Of a stretch of DNA of 64,000 nt, positions 21,227-31,283 are shown one piece after another. The position numbers and the translations under genes are program-made. The first letter of the stretch is position 1, and the number at the start of each line of letters is the position of its first letter. The DNA comes from Prasinococcaceae sp. CCMP 1430 (Eukaryota; Prasinodermophyta; Palmophyllophyceae; Prasinococcales; Prasinococcaceae). A model generated the notes under the pieces. It did not search any database. It saw only the letters and a list, made by a program, of their open reading frames with translations, and was not told the DNA's origin. The DNA lies in the NCBI GenBank assembly GCA_013416795.1, contig RQSC01000008.1, positions 8,767-72,766 on the forward strand, given 5' to 3'.

Positions 21227-22653
21227 TCACAGAGCGTCCACAGCGGTGCGTATGTGTCCTTCGAGCTGCTTTCCGAACGCACGCCTGGAGAAGTTCCTCG
21301 ACACGTGCGCGCGTGCTGCCGCGCCCATTGCGCGCGCCGACACGGGGTCGTCCAGCAGCTTACCCAGCGCGCTGGCGAATGCCTCCGCAGTGGGTTCGCA
21401 CAGCAGCCCCGTGCGCCCGTGCACCACTGTCTCGACGGGCCCACCGCTGTTGCATGCGACGACTGGTCGCGCTGCTGCCATGGCTTCGAGCGGCACGATG
21501 CCAAAGTGCTCGTGCTCGGGTGTGTACAGGACTGCCACGCAGCGCGAGAGCAGCGCACGCCGCTGCATGGCGGAGAAGTTTGGCACGAAGCTCACCAGAT
21601 GCGACACGCCCGCAGCACTCGCCGCTGCGCGCAGCTCCTCGAGATGCTCCACGTTCTCACGCACGGCGGGGTCGTATCCGCCTGCGAAGCAGAGCCGCAC
21701 GCCGCGTAGACCGGCGCTCCCACGAGTGCGGCCGAGGATACCCAGAGCGTCGATGGCGAGCTTGAGACCCTGCGAAGGCGTGGGCGAAGGGCGCATCCGC
21801 GGTGTGCGACAGACGCATGGTCGCAGCCGACGCATCGGATCTACCGTCAGAATAACTCCGCGCCAGGCCGGTGCGCGCGCGATCGCAACAGCACGCGAGC
21901 AGGCAGCCCAACGAGAGCCACCTCTGAGACGCTCGGCCTCACCTTCTTCCTCTCAAACCTGTTTATGGACAGCAGCAGCGAGTCTGTGCCGGGACTCTCA
22001 AGCACCCCCTCTGGCACACACCTCTCCGTGGCCGCCTTCTCCGCCGTGCTGGCGGGCGGCGCGTGCGCCGCCAGGTCGACCGCAGGGTAGAGCACCTTGG
22101 GCTTGAGCCCCCTCGCGTGCAATGCGGCGAACGTCTGCGCGAACACTCCGCCCGTGTAGCGGCTGTTGACGAGCACCGTCGACGCACAGCCCGTGGACGC
22201 CTGCTCCACGCAGTCGACGGGCGCGCGGTAGAGCCGACGCAACAGCGTGGCGCGGCTGGCGAGCAGCATGTCGGGAAAGTGGCAGTAGAAGAGCGTCGGT
22301 GCGCTCCGCCACAGCAGCGCGTGCAACACAGGCACCATCGCGCTCACCTGGTCGCACAGCACGGCGTCCACGCGCCCGCGCAGCGCCAGCGCGAGGCACA
22401 TGGCCAGCCACACGCAGCGAGCGTATGCGCACAGCGCGTGCAGGCGCCCGAACACGTGACGAGGGATCCAGCCACCCCGCACGACCACCTTGAATGCGCC
22501 GCTGCGTGTCTCTTCGAAGCATCGCGCGGGGTCGTGCCGCGCGGTGTACACGACGACCTCGTGGCCGCGGTCGCACAGCGTTTGCGCGGCGTCGACGATC
22601 AGCCGCTCGGCGCCGCCGAGGCCGAGGTCGGGGTGCGCGATTGCGACGCGCAT
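21227..22653 (-). CDS. ALG2: ALG2, dolichol-pathway mannosyltransferase
   Basis: Two exons, 21943-22653 and 21227-21769, are joined across a 173 bp phase-0 intron (GTGAGG...GCAG). They give 417 residues, against 416 in human ALG2. The enzyme adds the second and third mannoses (alpha-1,3 and alpha-1,6) to the lipid-linked N-glycan precursor on the cytosolic face of the ER. The N-terminal GT-B half reads RVAIAHPDLGLGGAERL and carries YCHFPDMLLASR and the ALG2-typical YRAPVDCVEQASTGCAS. The splice joins INRFERKK to GLKLAIDALG. The C-terminal half has the family-4 nucleotide-sugar motif EHEHFGIVPLEAMAAARPVV. The start ATG (22653) overlaps the ATG of the divergent kinase gene by two bases. Confidence 0.94.
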
Positions 22654-24163
22654 GGCCACCTGGCGCCCTCCCCCCCCGCTCCCCGCTCGAGCTCCGCGCG
22701 CAATCGGCTCGTCTCGCCAGCTCGAGCACCGCGCCGAAATCCGGCGCTCCCCCGCCCTCTTGTCGTGGCCGGCGCAGGCCAGCGCAGCGCCCGGTGGCGG
22801 GGCGTCGGCGTCGCCCTACGACTTCCCCGTGCGCGAGGGCGCGACAATGGACAATGGGCGCTACGTGTTGCAGACAGTGGTCGGGAAGGGCTCGTTCGGC
22901 CAGGTCGCGCGCGCGACCGACCTGACGACCGGCGAGCTCGTCGCGATTAAGATCGTGCAGGCACGCACGGCGTTCACTCAGCAGGCGCGCAAGGAGATAG
23001 CCATGCTCTACTTGCTCAACGAAGCCGACCCGAGAGACGAGCGTTTCGTCGTGCGGCTTCAGCGGCACTTCGTGGAGGCGGGAAAGTGGCAGTGCCTCGT
23101 CTTCGAGCACCTGTCGTACTCGCTCTTCGACCTGCTGCGGAACACCTCCTTCCAGGGCATCAGCCTTTCGCTCGTGCGAAAGCTCACAGTGCAGGTGCTC
23201 AACGCGATGGACTTCCTTGCAAAGCAGGCGCCGTCCGTGGTGCACTGCGACATCAAACCGGAGAATGTCTTGCTGCGCCACCCGACGCGCTCGTTGGTCA
23301 AGTTGATCGATTTTGGCTCGAGCTGCCTCGAGGGGATGACGGAGTACACGTACGTGCAGAGCCGGTTCTACCGCTCGCCTGAGGTCATGCTGGGGATGCC
23401 GTACGGCCCAGGCGTCGACATGTGGTCGCTGGGCTGCATGATGATGGAACTGCACAGCGGCGAGCCGCTCTTCGGCGGGCGCGATGAGTCCGACCAGCTG
23501 TGGCGCATTGCGATGGCGCTGGGAGAGGCGCCGCAGCACATCTTGCAGCAGGCGTCGCATCGCAAGCAGAAGACTCTGCTGCAGAGGCGTGGGGGGGGCG
23601 AAGCGGCCAAGAACGCACCGCTTGAGCTCCAGCCGACGAACGGGCACACGCCGAAGGCCTGCAACATGAAGCCGCTCGCGACGACGTTGGCGAACGCCCG
23701 ACGACGCGCCGTGGCGCGCGTGGAGGCGCGCGCGGCACGCGAGGCGAGCGCGGCGGCGAGTGGCGCGGGTGCCACTGCCGCGGGTCGCCCTGCGGCGCCT
23801 GTTGACTCGCAGGGAGACTACGACGCCTTCCTTGAGCTCGTGTCTGCTATGCTCACCTACGATCCTGCGGAGCGAATCAAGCCCGACCAGGCGCTCGCGT
23901 CGCGCTTCATCCGAGGTGCCACGTCGTCACCGTCGTCGCCAGTCGCCAGTAGTGCGTGCGGCGCCTCTGGGACATCGGCAGGATCGAAGAGGAAGGCGGC
24001 GCTCGCGACCCCGGAGAGGCCTCAAGCCGACGGCACTGCTGTGGTGACCGTGCCGGTGATTGCGCCCCCGCCCTGCGCGGCCATCAATGGCCTTCGCCGC
24101 GTCAAACCGGGAGGCGCGGGATGCCACAAGGACGTGCGACAGAGCACGGGGAAGCGTTACTGA
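22652..24163 (+). CDS. DYRK-family dual-specificity kinase
   Basis: A single open frame of 503 residues from the ATG at 22652; the ATG at 22847 (MDNGRYVLQ) is the alternative. Kinase features are clear: the Gly loop VGKGSFGQV, Lys100 in VAIK, the catalytic loop HCDIKPEN with Asp200, DFG Asp220, and the activation loop YTYVQSRFYRSPEV with Tyr232 and Tyr234. HCD in place of HRD and the Y-x-Y loop are hallmarks of DYRK kinases, which phosphorylate their own second tyrosine during translation. An insert of about 70 residues lies before the last kinase subdomains (ending SAMLTYDPAERIKPDQAL). Substrates cannot be told. If translation starts at 22652, the two divergent coding regions overlap; if at 22847, there is a gap of about 190 bp that could be a shared promoter. 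Confidence 0.9.
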   Translation: MATWRPPPPLPARAPRAIGSSRQLEHRAEIRRSPALLSWPAQASAAPGGGASASPYDFPVREGATMDNGRYVLQTVVGKGSFGQVARATDLTTGELVAIKIVQARTAFTQQARKEIAMLYLLNEADPRDERFVVRLQRHFVEAGKWQCLVFEHLSYSLFDLLRNTSFQGISLSLVRKLTVQVLNAMDFLAKQAPSVVHCDIKPENVLLRHPTRSLVKLIDFGSSCLEGMTEYTYVQSRFYRSPEVMLGMPYGPGVDMWSLGCMMMELHSGEPLFGGRDESDQLWRIAMALGEAPQHILQQASHRKQKTLLQRRGGGEAAKNAPLELQPTNGHTPKACNMKPLATTLANARRRAVARVEARAAREASAAASGAGATAAGRPAAPVDSQGDYDAFLELVSAMLTYDPAERIKPDQALASRFIRGATSSPSSPVASSACGASGTSAGSKRKAALATPERPQADGTAVVTVPVIAPPPCAAINGLRRVKPGGAGCHKDVRQSTGKRY

Positions 24164-24542
24164 GCGAATTTCCGCAAGGCCCCGACCGGCGTCCGCTTCC
24201 ACGCCGTCCCGTGCCACATGATTGTGCCTTCCGCTACCTCAACACACCGTGTACAACATCAACATGTACTTCCTTTTTTTCCTACGTCGGGAGCGAAGAC
24301 GGCGCCGCCCGCAGCGGCGTCCTCACCATTTACCCCACCACGCGCACTGGCATAGCGGCGGGCTACCCGCCCGGCCGATACGACACGCTCTGGAACCCCC
24401 TGTACATCTATTACCTTCACCGTGTCGACAGTAAGGCAGAGCCGTTTTTTTTGGTGCACTCATGACCACTGCCGTGCACCGTCGCTCGCGCGGTGTGCCA
24501 CGCTCGGCGCGCCCGCGGAGCTATGTGCTGGTCGGCTGTTGG
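24164..24542. other. spacer between convergent genes
   Basis: This 379 bp spacer lies between the stop codons of the kinase and the Q-rich protein gene. It is less GC-rich than coding DNA and contains two T-rich tracts (near 24267-24280 and 24443-24452), as expected of 3' untranslated sequence. I see no gene. Confidence 0.45.
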
Positions 24543-24938
24543 CTAGCGCGGGATCATTACAGAGCGCGGCATCAGGCCACCGAACGCCGAGGCCTTCGGC
24601 ACGAAGGTGATCTCCTCGTCGTCGCCATCGTCAGCGGCAGCCGCAGCCGGCGTTGGCAGCACCGTCGCGGGCGCGGGCTGCAGGAGCTCCTGCAGGAGGC
24701 TGGGCTGCGGCGCCTCCTGTGGGGGCGGCGGCAGCCCCTGCGCGGGCGGCTGTTGATGAATGATCTGCTCGATCAGGCTCGGCTGCGGCGGCTGCGAGGG
24801 GTGTTGTGAGGGATGTTGCGGCTGCTGGTGCGGAGGCCGCTGCAGCAGCCTCGGCACCAGCGTGGACTCAGGGGCGGCCGGGGAAGGCGACTGCAGCTTG
24901 TCCTTTCTCTTGTCCTTTTTCTTCTTCTCCTTCGCCGC

Positions 24939-24972
<34 letters not shown>

Positions 24973-25469
24973 AAGGGTTCTTGTTGCCGCTGCACGGACG
25001 GCGGCGGTGGCATCGACGGTGCAGCAAAGAGCTTGTCGAGTGGCGATGGTGGAGGCTGCTGTTGGTGGTGGTGCGCCTGCTGCTGTTGCTGCTGCTGATA
25101 CCCCTGCGACGGGGACAGGAGCTTGTCGAGCGGCGATGCCCGCTGGGTGCCCTGCGGCGCCTGTGCGACGGGCGGCGGTGCCCCCCCAAGCGAGGCTGCC
25201 ATCGCCGACACGCTCATCTGCCTGCGCATAATGTCCAGCTCCCCCTCGAGCTTGGCCTTCTCCGTCTGCAGGGCCTCGTGGCGGCCCATGAGGTCCACGT
25301 TGGCAGCCTTGAGCATTTCGATGGTGCTCGTGGCGGTGTCGTCGCGCCGCTGCATCTCGGCGTGCATGTACTCTGCGAACGAGGTGAACTCGGAGCGCTC
25401 CGTCTCGCGCAGGCGGCGCTCGTTGGCCACGAGGTCGTACGCGTTCTGCGCCGTGATCGCCGCCGGCAT
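24543..25469 (-). CDS. unknown Q-rich protein with N-terminal coiled coil
   Basis: A single exon of 308 residues with a good ATG (MPAAITAQNAYDLVANERR). I do not recognise the family. The first 85 residues look like a helical or coiled-coil segment (RLRETERSEFTSFAEYMHAE, then EALQTEKAKLEGELDIMRRQ). The rest is low-complexity: Gln runs (7 and about 10), a Lys-rich basic patch KAAKEKKKKDKRKDK, and three repeats of a short motif, SPLDKLL, SPLDKLF and SLLQELL/SLIEQII. It ends DDGDDEEITFVPKASAFGG. The short hydrophobic SxLxxLL motifs in a Gln/Pro-rich background suggest protein-protein binding, perhaps in RNA or transcription regulation. This is inference only. Confidence 0.65.
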
Positions 25470-26692
25470 CGCGCCCGCCGGCGGGCCGCGCGTGGGCGCC
25501 GGTGGCTCGCCCGCGCCGCATCTGTGAACGCGCCGTAGGAGAAGAGCGCGGAGTAGCGCAGGAGCAGGGCGCCCGCGCGCCCGCTGCGCCTTTTTTTTTT
25601 TTTTTTGCCGCCGCGCGAAACCGATCCGGCCGATCGCTCCGCCCGTGCGTTTCGGGCTGCGCGCGCGCGGTCATCCCACGGATGACTGGTTTGGGATTTT
25701 TCCACCGAGGGATGACCATTCTGGGGAAAAAGGCATCGAGGACGACTGATGTGGGATTATTTGGCGCAGAGGATGACTGATCTGGGATTCATTGGGACAG
25801 GGATGACTGATCCGGAATTAATCGCACAGCGGATGATTGATCTGGGATTTCTGGCCATTTTGGATGACAATCCTGGGAAAACCCCTTTTTTTAAAGGGGG
25901 GGGGGAGCAGGAGCGGAAACGGAAACAGGCACACACTTCGGCAAAAAAAAAAAGGGGAGGGACGGACGGACGGACGGACGGAAGCTCCTTCGCGTCCCCC
26001 TCGCCAGGCCCCAGGCCCCCCACTCCCGCGCGCGCTGTGGCGCGGCGGCGGCCGCGGCGCCGCGGGGAGGGACGGAGGGTTCGCGCGAATTTCGCGGCTG
26101 CGGCGGCTGCATGCGGGGAATTCGGCGCTGCGACGGCGACAGCCACACACGTCCGCGCGCGGTGTGGCCGGCGCGCGCGCGCACCGCGCGCCCGCTCCCG
26201 ACCGCCGTGCGATCGCCCGATACCAGTTCCAGTTCGCGCGCGCGCCATGCCGCGGATCGCAGGGCAAATCGCATGCGTCCGCTGCGCATGCGCTTTGACC
26301 TCTGCACGCTTTTTGTGCGCGCCGCGCGCGCGCGCGCGCGCACAAAAAATTTCGAGCGCGGGCGTTCCCGCCGCGCGGCCGGAACTCCGCGGCGCCGCGG
26401 CGGCGTCGCGGGCGCCCCGGGTGCGATGAGATGGCGCAACGCGCGCGCGAATCTGCGGAACGGGGCGCATTTCGCGGAGAGCGGGCGGAACGTCCATGCT
26501 GTCGCGCGCGCAGCAGCGCGACGACTGGGCGGCGAGGCGGGAGGAGCGAGGGGGGATGAGGAGGTGCGGGGGTGCGGGGGCAGCACACACCGCGCGCGGC
26601 GCGCACCGCGCGACGCGGTGCGGCGCGGGCCGCTCGTGTGCTGGGGAGCTTCCGGGGACGGGAGGTTCCGGGCTCTAGAGGCGCGCGCGGCG
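25470..26692. promoter_or_regulatory. divergent intergenic region upstream of PDS5
   Basis: A 1.2 kb spacer between the Q-rich protein gene (-) and PDS5 (+) that should carry both promoters. It contains a poly-T run (about 25591-25606), a 30 bp degenerate tandem repeat (listed separately), poly-A (25941-25951), a GACG repeat (25961-25980) and a (CG)n run (26326-26341). No gene is supported; the long open frames here are Arg/Ala-rich GC artefacts. Confidence 0.45.
25680..25882. repeat. 30 bp degenerate tandem repeat, about 7 copies
   Basis: Successive units of 30-31 bp each begin with a version of GGATGACTGATCTGGGATT: ggatgactggtttgggattt, ggatgaccattctgggg, gacgactgatgtgggatta, ggatgactgatctgggattc, ggatgactgatccggaatta, ggatgattgatctgggattt, and ggatgacaatcctggg. 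The array is much less GC-rich than its surroundings. The period is a multiple of three and the frame stays largely open, but no start codon or gene context supports translation. Confidence 0.85.
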
Positions 26693-29600
26693 ATGGCGCG
26701 CTCGCGCGAGGCGCCGGGCGTCACGCCGCCGTCGCCGCCGCGGAGAGGCGCCTGTCGGGCGGCGGCGCGGGCGCGCTCCCGCCAACGGAGCTCGCCAAGA
26801 CGCTGCTCGAGTGCAAGGATGAGCTTGCGGCGATGACGCAGTTCACCGCGGCGGGAGCCGCGAACGCCGGAAAGGGCAGCGCCGCGGCGGTCGCGGGCGC
26901 CAAGAAGGCGGTGGGCGCCTTCGCCCACACGCTGCTCACCAAGGAGATCGCGCGCCACCGGCGCGACAAGAGCGTGCCGCTGCTCGCCGCCTGCTGCGTG
27001 GCCGAGACGCTGCGGCTGTACGCTCCACTCGCGCCCTTCTCCGACTCGCAATTCTGTGAGGTGCTGCGGCTGTACACGGGCGCGCTCGGCCACGGGCTCT
27101 CCGACCCCTCGCGCAGCACGCTCTACGGGTGGGCGCTCGATCTGGTGCGCTCGTGCATTGAGACGCGCGCGGTTGTCGTCTTCCTCGACCTCGACGCCGA
27201 CGAGGCGCTGGTGCGACTCTTCGAGGCGCTCTTCGATTGCGTGGTGGGCGCCGAGCACTCGAGCGAGGCGCTAGACTCGATCGCGTCGCTCATGGCCATA
27301 CTCGTCACCGAGATGGATGACGTCTCGCAGCCGCTGCTCGATGTGATCCTCGGCAATCTGCTCAAGGCGCCCACGCACGCGCTCGAGGCGGGCGCCGCTG
27401 GCGGTGGCGGCGGCGGCGGCGGCGGCGCCCACGCTCCTGAGGCAGGAACGATCGCCGCGGCGGCGGGCGCGAGCGCTCCCGCGTGGCTCGCGCGTGCGCT
27501 GCTCGAACGCTGCGAGGACAAGCTCGACGCGCCTATCGCGCGCTTCCTGCGCTCGGCCATTGAGGGCGACAACCGCTCCGAGGCCGGTCAGTCGGACCTG
27601 CGGCGCGAGTATCGCCGCGTCGTGCTTGCCGTGCACGCTGTGCAGCCGCGACTGCTGCTCCATGTGCTTCCCGCACTGCAGTCCGAGCTCGAGGTCGAGG
27701 ATCTTGACAGCCGCTCCGAGGCGGTGGCCACCCTCGGAAGGGTCTTCGCAGCGCCCCCCCGCGACGGCGTGGACACCGCCGTCGACTACAAGCTCACGCT
27801 CTTCAAGGAGTTCCTCAGGCGCTTCGCCGATCGCGTGCCCACCGTGCGCGTGCAGATGCTCGAGTGGGGCCGCAAGTTTCTCGAGAGCAGAGCGGCGGGG
27901 GCGACCGCAGGCGGCGCCAAGAAGCGCGGTGGCGGCGCAACGGGTGGCGCCGCAGCTGAGTGCGCTGCTGCTGTCGCCGAGCGTATGGCGGAGCGCCTTT
28001 CAGATACCGACGACCGCGTGCGCGAGGCGGCCACCTCCGCGCTGCTTGGCGCGGCTACCTCAGCGGGTGCGGGCGCCATTTCGCAGCAGACCCTAGAGGC
28101 GGCTGCGGAGAGGCTCGCAGACAAGCGCATCGGCGTGCGCCGCGCGGCGCTCAGCGCACTGGCGCAGCTGTACCGCAAACAAGGGTCCGCGTCGTCTCCA
28201 CAGCACGACAGGCTCGGTTGGGTGCCCGGGCGCGTACTGCAGGCCCTGCTGCCATCGCTAGGCATCGCACGCGAGGTCGAAGAACTGCTCGCTGGCGGCA
28301 TGCTCATGCCAGCGGGCGCGTCGGCGGCGGAACGTGCGGCGTGCTGGGCCTTTGCTCTAGCCAAGCTGCCCAGGGGCTTCGCATCGGCGGAGGCCAAGGC
28401 ACTTCTCGCCTTGCTCGCGCGGAAGGACGAGGGCCGTGTGGCACTGCTTGCTTTCCTGCGCTCCAACCCCGCTGGCAAGGCCAAGGAGGGCGTGGACTGT
28501 GCTGCGCTCGCCGAGCGCGCAGGGAGGCTCGCTGGCGGTGATGCGATGGGCGAAACGCTCGCGATGGCTGCAGGCACGGTGCGCGATGCGCGCGTCTGGC
28601 GGCGCTCGCTCGAGGCGTGCGATGCGGAGGCGCCGGTGGCGAAGGCCGCCGAAGCGCGCGCCGACGCGCTCTCGCGGCTGGGCGGCAAGCACTCGGCAGC
28701 GCAGGCGCTTCGCCGCTGCCTGTCGTTCGCGTCGTACGACGTCCTTGACTGCGAGATGGCCGAGGCGGCCGTGTGCGCACTCGAACGCGGCGCCAAGGCA
28801 GGCAACGCCGGCCGTGCGTACGTCAACGCGCACTGCATGCTGCTCAGAGCGATCGCGGCGGGCTCGCCCGAGCTGCTCGAGAGCCGCGCCGAGCGCCTGG
28901 CGAGCCTCGCTGCGGGCAAGGACAAGTTCACCGCTCGCGCGGCGGTCAACGCCCTGGCGGTGCTGGGCACCTCGTGCAAGGGTGCGCGCGATGCAATCGC
29001 CGGCGCCGCGTCCGAGCTTGAGCGCCACGCGCTGGGTGAAGGTCGCGAGGCTGCCAAGGACGCAGTGGTCGCTCTGAGCACGCTTGGTGGCAAGGTGGCG
29101 GTGGAGTCGCTGGAGCGCGTGTGTGCCGCTGCTGTTGAGGAAATGAGCACGGGCAAAGGTGCTGTGCTGCCTGGCGGCGCGCGCCTGCCTTCGCTGCTGC
29201 AGGCGGTTGCATGCGCTGCACAGCGCTGCAGCGAGGCCTACGCGCCGCACGAGGGCGCCTTCGCGCGCTTCCTTGTTCAGCGCGTGCTCTCGTGCACGTG
29301 TGGCGAGGAGGGTGATCCGGACACGGTGGAGGAGTGCCTGGCTGCTTCACGGGCCGAAGGAGAGGATGAGGACGCGATGGATGAGGACGTCGATGACGCG
29401 TGGGATGACGTCGCCACACCTGCGAGCACCGCGCACGAGCTTGCCATCAAGGCGCTGGCGCGCTCGTTCGACTACGAAGTCAACACCCCTGCCGGTGCGC
29501 AGCGGGCCATCGCTCTTCGCCGCAAGGGCCTCGCAGGCGCCATGCGCGTGCTGCATGCCATCATCACCAAGGGGGGCGAGCTGTCGCCGGGACTGTGCGG

Positions 29601-30993
29601 CCGGGGGTTACGTGGGGCAGGGCGCCGCGCACGCTGTCGCGTTGTGGCCGCGAAGGGCATCCTGCGGCTGGCGCGCCGCTGGGACGCTGCACTGCCACCC
29701 GCCCTACTGCATGAGGCGGCACTTGTTGTGCAGGACAGTTCCTACGATGCGCGCGTGGCCATGCTTGGCGCGCTGCGCAAGCGCCTCCTTCGCGGCGATC
29801 TCAAGGCCCGCTGGGCGGGCGCCCTGGCGTTGAGTGCCGTCGATGTCGAACGTGACAATGCAGATGCGGGGCGAGCAGCGCTCGACCGCTGGGCGTCCAA
29901 GCGCAGGCGGCTGCTCGCAACACGCAGCGTGAAGGACGGCAACGGCGCCATGGCCATGAACGTGGCACACCTGCAGCCTGAGGCGTCGGTGGCTTTCCTG
30001 GTGCACCTGCTGTCACATCATCCCGACTATGACTACGAGCTGTCGCCCCCGGTGGATGCGGCAGACGCGCCGTTTGGCTCCTTCCAACGCGTGCTCGCGT
30101 GCCTACTCGGAACCGTGCTTGCACCCGATGCAAATGCGTCGCTTGTCGCGGGTGGCGGCGCGCTGCACAGCGTGTTGGCGCTCTTGCGCGGCATCAAACG
30201 CTGCAGTGACAAGACCGCACCCCATGAGGACGTCGGTGGCCCTGCCGCTTTGGCGGCCGCGCGCCGGCTGCACGTGGTAGCAGACGTTGCCATCACCGTG
30301 GCGAAGGCCCTTGCGGCGCGTGGAGGTGCGTCTGGCAATGCTGAGGACAGCGAGGCGTCCCTCGGGGGAGGCATAGCGCTGCCAGCCTCGCTGTTTACCG
30401 CAGATACTGCCCAGCACAAGGCGTCTACGGACGGTGCCAACCTGCCTCCGGGCTTCGAGCTGCTGGATCTCAAGGGATACATGGTCGCCGACAAGAAGGG
30501 CGCCAAGAAGGGCGCCGCCGCAAAGGCCACCAAGACCACCAAAGGGGGCACCAAGAAGGCGAAGACCACCATTGCCGAGCCCGCCAACGACATCGATGTG
30601 GAGAAGGCTACTGCTGGTGACGAGGAGGGCGACACGGACGACGAGGAGAGTGAGGAAGAGCAAGAGGTGCTGCCCGTGAGCCGTCGCGCGCGTGCCGCAG
30701 CAGCTGCGGCACAGGCGGCGGTCGCCGATGATCCTGCTGGGGGCTCGTCGCCACCGAAGCGCTCGCGCCGCGGCTCTGGGCCCGAAGTAGATGGTGATGC
30801 TGAGGACGACGAAGAGAACGAGGGCGCCGCATCGCCATCGAAGCGCGCGCGACGCGGCATGGCCGCCAGCAGGCCCAAGAAGGTTTCGCCGCCACCTGCG
30901 GAGGCAGGGGCCACAAAGGCCAGGCCGCTCGGTGACCACAACCCTGCTGTGGCGGGCACGCGCCGAAGCACGCGCGCCTCAGCGCGCGCGTGA
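26693..30993 (+). CDS. PDS5: PDS5 cohesin regulator (start uncertain)
   Basis: A single open frame of roughly 1430 residues. PDS5 is a HEAT-repeat protein that binds the cohesin ring and controls its stability on chromosomes. The family N-terminal block is plain: DKSVPLLAACCVAETLRLYA, followed by PFSDSQFCEVLRLYT and the run up to LLDVILGNLLKAP. HEAT-like helices continue, with GILRLARRWDAALP near the end of the helical part. The tail is disordered: Lys-rich, then acidic (DEEGDTDDEESEEEQEV), then several KRSRRGSG-like basic patches resembling AT-hooks. A Gly run of about 9 residues interrupts the N-terminal third. The conserved frame has no ATG near its start. The ATG at 26693 (MARSREAPG) is one base out of frame, so a base error or a short intron between 26695 and 26745 is likely. 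A second odd stretch lies near 29598-29640. Confidence 0.88.
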
Positions 30994-31283
30994 TTTTGAG
31001 GCATCGCACGCGCAGGAGTGTGCGCACCCATCCGGGCATCCGTACCGGATGGCACTATGCGTCCCATCCTGACAGACAGCGATGCGACATGAGACTGCAA
31101 CGCTACTTGAACACAAAGACGAAGACAAAGCGCGAACATGGCAGGCCCCACGGAACGCACGCGTCGGATGGCGCGCCGTCGGTAGAGCCAGCCTATCTCG
31201 ACACATATTACCTTCGCTTTTACAGCAGTCAATCCATTCAGCGCCACCGCGCGCGCGGTAGAGAGGGAACCTGCACACAGCCC
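30994..31283. other. spacer between convergent PDS5 and KDM4-like genes
   Basis: This 290 bp spacer holds the 3' ends of both genes. It is only moderately GC-rich and has A-rich stretches around 31105-31140. No additional gene is seen. Confidence 0.45.

Noticed and set aside
24806-25538. Leu- and Cys-rich plus-strand frames opposite the Q-rich protein
   Set aside because: They are the antisense of CAG/Gln runs and give repetitive Leu or Cys stretches with no function.
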